This document shows, one piece after another, positions 5,449 to 6,829 of a stretch of DNA of 6,829 bases. A program made the position numbers and the translations under genes. This stretch comes from Gammaproteobacteria bacterium (lineage in GTDB: Bacteria; Pseudomonadota; Gammaproteobacteria; Poriferisulfidales; Poriferisulfidaceae). The stretch is taken from the NCBI GenBank assembly GCA_007571105.1, contig RKRZ01000202.1, positions 1-6,829 on the forward strand, read 5' to 3'. Each line of letters opens with the position of its first letter. Position 1 is the first letter of the stretch. Below the pieces are notes generated by a model. That model was not told the DNA's origin, ran no database searches, and saw only the letters and a list, made by a program, of their open reading frames with translations.

Positions 5449-6551
5449 ATACGGAATCCGGCCGCACTTCTCTTCTGGAATGGGACCGGAAGCGTTGGAA
5501 GTGCTGGCTGCATGAGCAAGAAGCCTCGCCGGCGCATGCGACGACGCTGATTCAGCAGATTCATCGATACGGCAGCCTTGAGCCCGAGCGCATGGTTGCT
5601 CTGCCGTTGCGGTTGCGCCACAGGCTTGAACATTCTTTCCGTGCAACACTGCCGGAAATTGCACATCTGAGGCATGCGCGCGATGGCACCTGCAAGTGTA
5701 CGTTGCGCCTGTCGTGCGGTCAGTTCATTGAAATGGTGCTCATTCCCAGTGCAGCGCGCACGACTTTATGCATCTCCTCGCAAGCCGGCTGTGCGCTCGG
5801 GTGTACGTTTTGCCACACGGCACGAGGAGGCCTGCATCGCAATCTATCCATTGATGAGATTGTGGCGCAGCTGTGGCTGGCGCGGCACCGCTTATGGCCG
5901 GAATCCGCCATCAGCAATGTGGTCTTTATGGGAATGGGCGAGCCGCTGGCGAATCTGGATGCGGTGTTGGGCACGTTGCGGTTATTTCAAGACGACCATG
6001 CCTATGGATTGGGTTGTCGGAGGATTACCGTCAGCACGGCCGGTTTGGTTCCTGGCATCGAACGTTTGGGGCATTCGGCTGAGGTCAGTCTGGCGGTCTC
6101 CCTGCACGCACCGGACGATGCTTTGCGCACTGAGTTGATGCCGATAAATACGCGTTATCCGATTGAAAAGTTGTTGCAGGCTTGTGTACGCTATGCACAG
6201 CGGGGCTTGCGGCGCCGTCGAACAGTCACCATCGAATATGCCTTGCTGGCGGGAATCAATGATGCAGAGAGCCATGCGCAAATGCTCGCGCGTCGTCTTC
6301 AGGGCCTGCCTGTGAAAGTGAACCTGATCCCCTTCAATCCGTTTCCGGGAAGCGATTACATGCCGTCTGCACCGGAGGTTCACCAGAATTTCTTTGAAGC
6401 GTTGAACGGAGCCGGCGTGGTAACCACGACACGGCGCGCGCGCGGCCAGGACATTGCCGCGGCCTGCGGACAGTTGGCGGGAGAATCGGTTTTGCGTGAG
6501 GTGTTTGAGACCCAAAGGTCTCCTTTGATGGCGTTGCAGGGGGCGGGATGA
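5445..6551 (+). CDS. rlmN: Dual-specificity 23S rRNA A2503 / tRNA A37 C2-methyltransferase, radical SAM
   Basis: A 368-residue radical SAM enzyme, close to the usual 350-400, that methylates C2 of A2503 in 23S rRNA and, in proteobacteria, A37 of some tRNAs. The iron-sulfur cluster motif is CALGCTFC (Cys116, Cys120, Cys123). Other family marks are the strand FIEMVLIP with Glu96, SSQAGCALGC, GMGEPLANLDAV (163-174), the SAM-binding TVSTAGLVPGI (195-205), SLAVSLHAPDD (216-226), NLIPFNPFPGSDY (293-305), and TRRARGQDIAAACGQLAG (329-346), where Cys341 is the second catalytic Cys. Both methyl-transfer residues are present. CHTARGGLHRNLS differs slightly from the more common CSTGKQGFNRNLT, but this lies outside the metal ligands. 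The rRNA resistance enzyme Cfr is a close paralogue, but housekeeping context and length favour RlmN. The gene overlaps both neighbours by 4 bases. Confidence 0.95.
   Translation: MNTESGRTSLLEWDRKRWKCWLHEQEASPAHATTLIQQIHRYGSLEPERMVALPLRLRHRLEHSFRATLPEIAHLRHARDGTCKCTLRLSCGQFIEMVLIPSAARTTLCISSQAGCALGCTFCHTARGGLHRNLSIDEIVAQLWLARHRLWPESAISNVVFMGMGEPLANLDAVLGTLRLFQDDHAYGLGCRRITVSTAGLVPGIERLGHSAEVSLAVSLHAPDDALRTELMPINTRYPIEKLLQACVRYAQRGLRRRRTVTIEYALLAGINDAESHAQMLARRLQGLPVKVNLIPFNPFPGSDYMPSAPEVHQNFFEALNGAGVVTTTRRARGQDIAAACGQLAGESVLREVFETQRSPLMALQGAG
6507..6522 (+). other. Perfect hairpin at the 3' end of rlmN, upstream of hisS
   Basis: GAGACC (6507-6512) and GGTCTC (6517-6522) form a perfect 6-base stem around a CAAA loop, ending 25 bases before the hisS start. 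It lies in the poorly conserved C-terminal tail of RlmN (codons for ETQRSP). Only a short CTTTG follows, so it is not a convincing terminator. It could tune expression between the two coupled genes or be chance. Confidence 0.3.
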
Positions 6552-6829
6552 GTCAGAAATTGCAATCGGTGCGCGGGATGCACGATGCACTGCCGGATGA
6601 GGCGCAGCGCATGCGCGATATTGAGCGCGTGTGGCGAGAAGCGGCTTGCTCCTTCGGCTATGAAGAAATTCGCACGCCCGAACTGGAGGCGAGTGAGTTG
6701 TACCGGCGTTCGGTCGGCGAAGAGACCGATATTGTGGGTAAGGAAATGTACAGTTTCGAAGACCGCGATGGGGAATTTTTGAGCCTGCGCCCGGAAGGGA
6801 CTGCGGGATGTGTCCGCGCTGCAATTCAG
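6548..6829 (+). CDS. hisS: Histidyl-tRNA synthetase, class II (3' partial)
   Basis: The first 94 codons of HisRS, which charges tRNA-His with histidine in the cytosol; the frame runs open to the window end. The protein begins MSQKLQSVRGMHDALP, matching the usual short N-terminus before the RGM.D.LP motif (9-16). Motif 1 region SFGYEEIRTPELE (35-47) follows, then SVGEETDIVGKEMYSFEDRDGEFLSLRPEGTAGCVRA (55-91). Glu83 and Thr85 occupy the positions that bind the histidine substrate in the E. coli enzyme. About 330 residues, including the catalytic motifs 2 and 3 and the anticodon domain, lie beyond the window. AGGGGG (6538-6543) sits 4 bases before the ATG as a ribosome-binding site, and the ATGA overlap with the rlmN stop indicates coupling. 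A HisZ-type paralogue is unlikely because the histidine-binding residues are intact. Confidence 0.96.
   Translation, partial: MSQKLQSVRGMHDALPDEAQRMRDIERVWREAACSFGYEEIRTPELEASELYRRSVGEETDIVGKEMYSFEDRDGEFLSLRPEGTAGCVRAAIQ

Noticed and set aside
4981..5664. Open frame of 227 codons on the minus strand across ndk and the start of rlmN
   Set aside because: It runs antisense to two conserved genes, and its product is compositionally odd with no motif.
5445..6551. Cfr-type antibiotic-resistance methyltransferase
   Set aside because: The ndk-rlmN-hisS operon context, length and RlmN-like motifs favour the housekeeping enzyme; no mobile element is nearby.
5982..6824. Open frame of 280 codons on the minus strand across rlmN and hisS
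   Set aside because: It is a shadow of conserved plus-strand coding sequence; the product is Arg/His/Pro-rich with no domain.

Overview
The window looks like chromosomal DNA from a proteobacterium, most likely a gammaproteobacterium. The strongest evidence is the right-hand block ndk-rlmN-hisS, which resembles the gammaproteobacterial ndk-rlmN-...-hisS housekeeping region. The HisRS N-terminus also has a proteobacterial-type LRPEGTAGCVRA motif. Base composition is moderately GC-rich. No species can be named from the sequence alone. I see no tRNA, rRNA, CRISPR array or transposase gene.

Layout. (1) Positions 1-837, plus strand: the C-terminal two thirds of a geranylgeranyl-reductase-family flavoprotein, cut by the window edge. 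(2) 838-911: a short gap between convergent genes, with a small GC-rich stem-loop. (3) 912-2255, minus strand: a second FAD enzyme of the amine oxidase / phytoene desaturase / protoporphyrinogen oxidase superfamily, with a GTG start. (4) 2256-2341: a spacer with a consensus TATAAT box facing that gene. (5) 2342-4729, minus strand: a two-module RND/MMPL-type membrane exporter of 795 residues. (6) 4730-5016: a divergent intergenic region with candidate overlapping promoters in opposite directions. (7) 5017-5448 ndk, 5445-6551 rlmN and 6548-6829 hisS (cut at its 3' end), all plus strand and joined by two 4-base ATGA stop/start overlaps, so almost certainly one transcript.

How the parts work together. 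The right half is a tightly coupled housekeeping operon: nucleotide balance (NDK), 23S rRNA/tRNA adenosine-C2 methylation (RlmN) and tRNA-His charging (HisRS). The left half holds two flavoproteins of families that often act on isoprenoid or tetrapyrrole substrates, next to an RND exporter of a family often linked to lipid export. A shared lipid or isoprenoid role is plausible but inferred only from proximity.

The most unusual feature is an apparent extra stretch of about 24 residues inside a normally short, conserved loop of the RND protein. The DNA for it can fold into a nested stem-loop, which raises the possibility of a small palindromic element inserted in frame.
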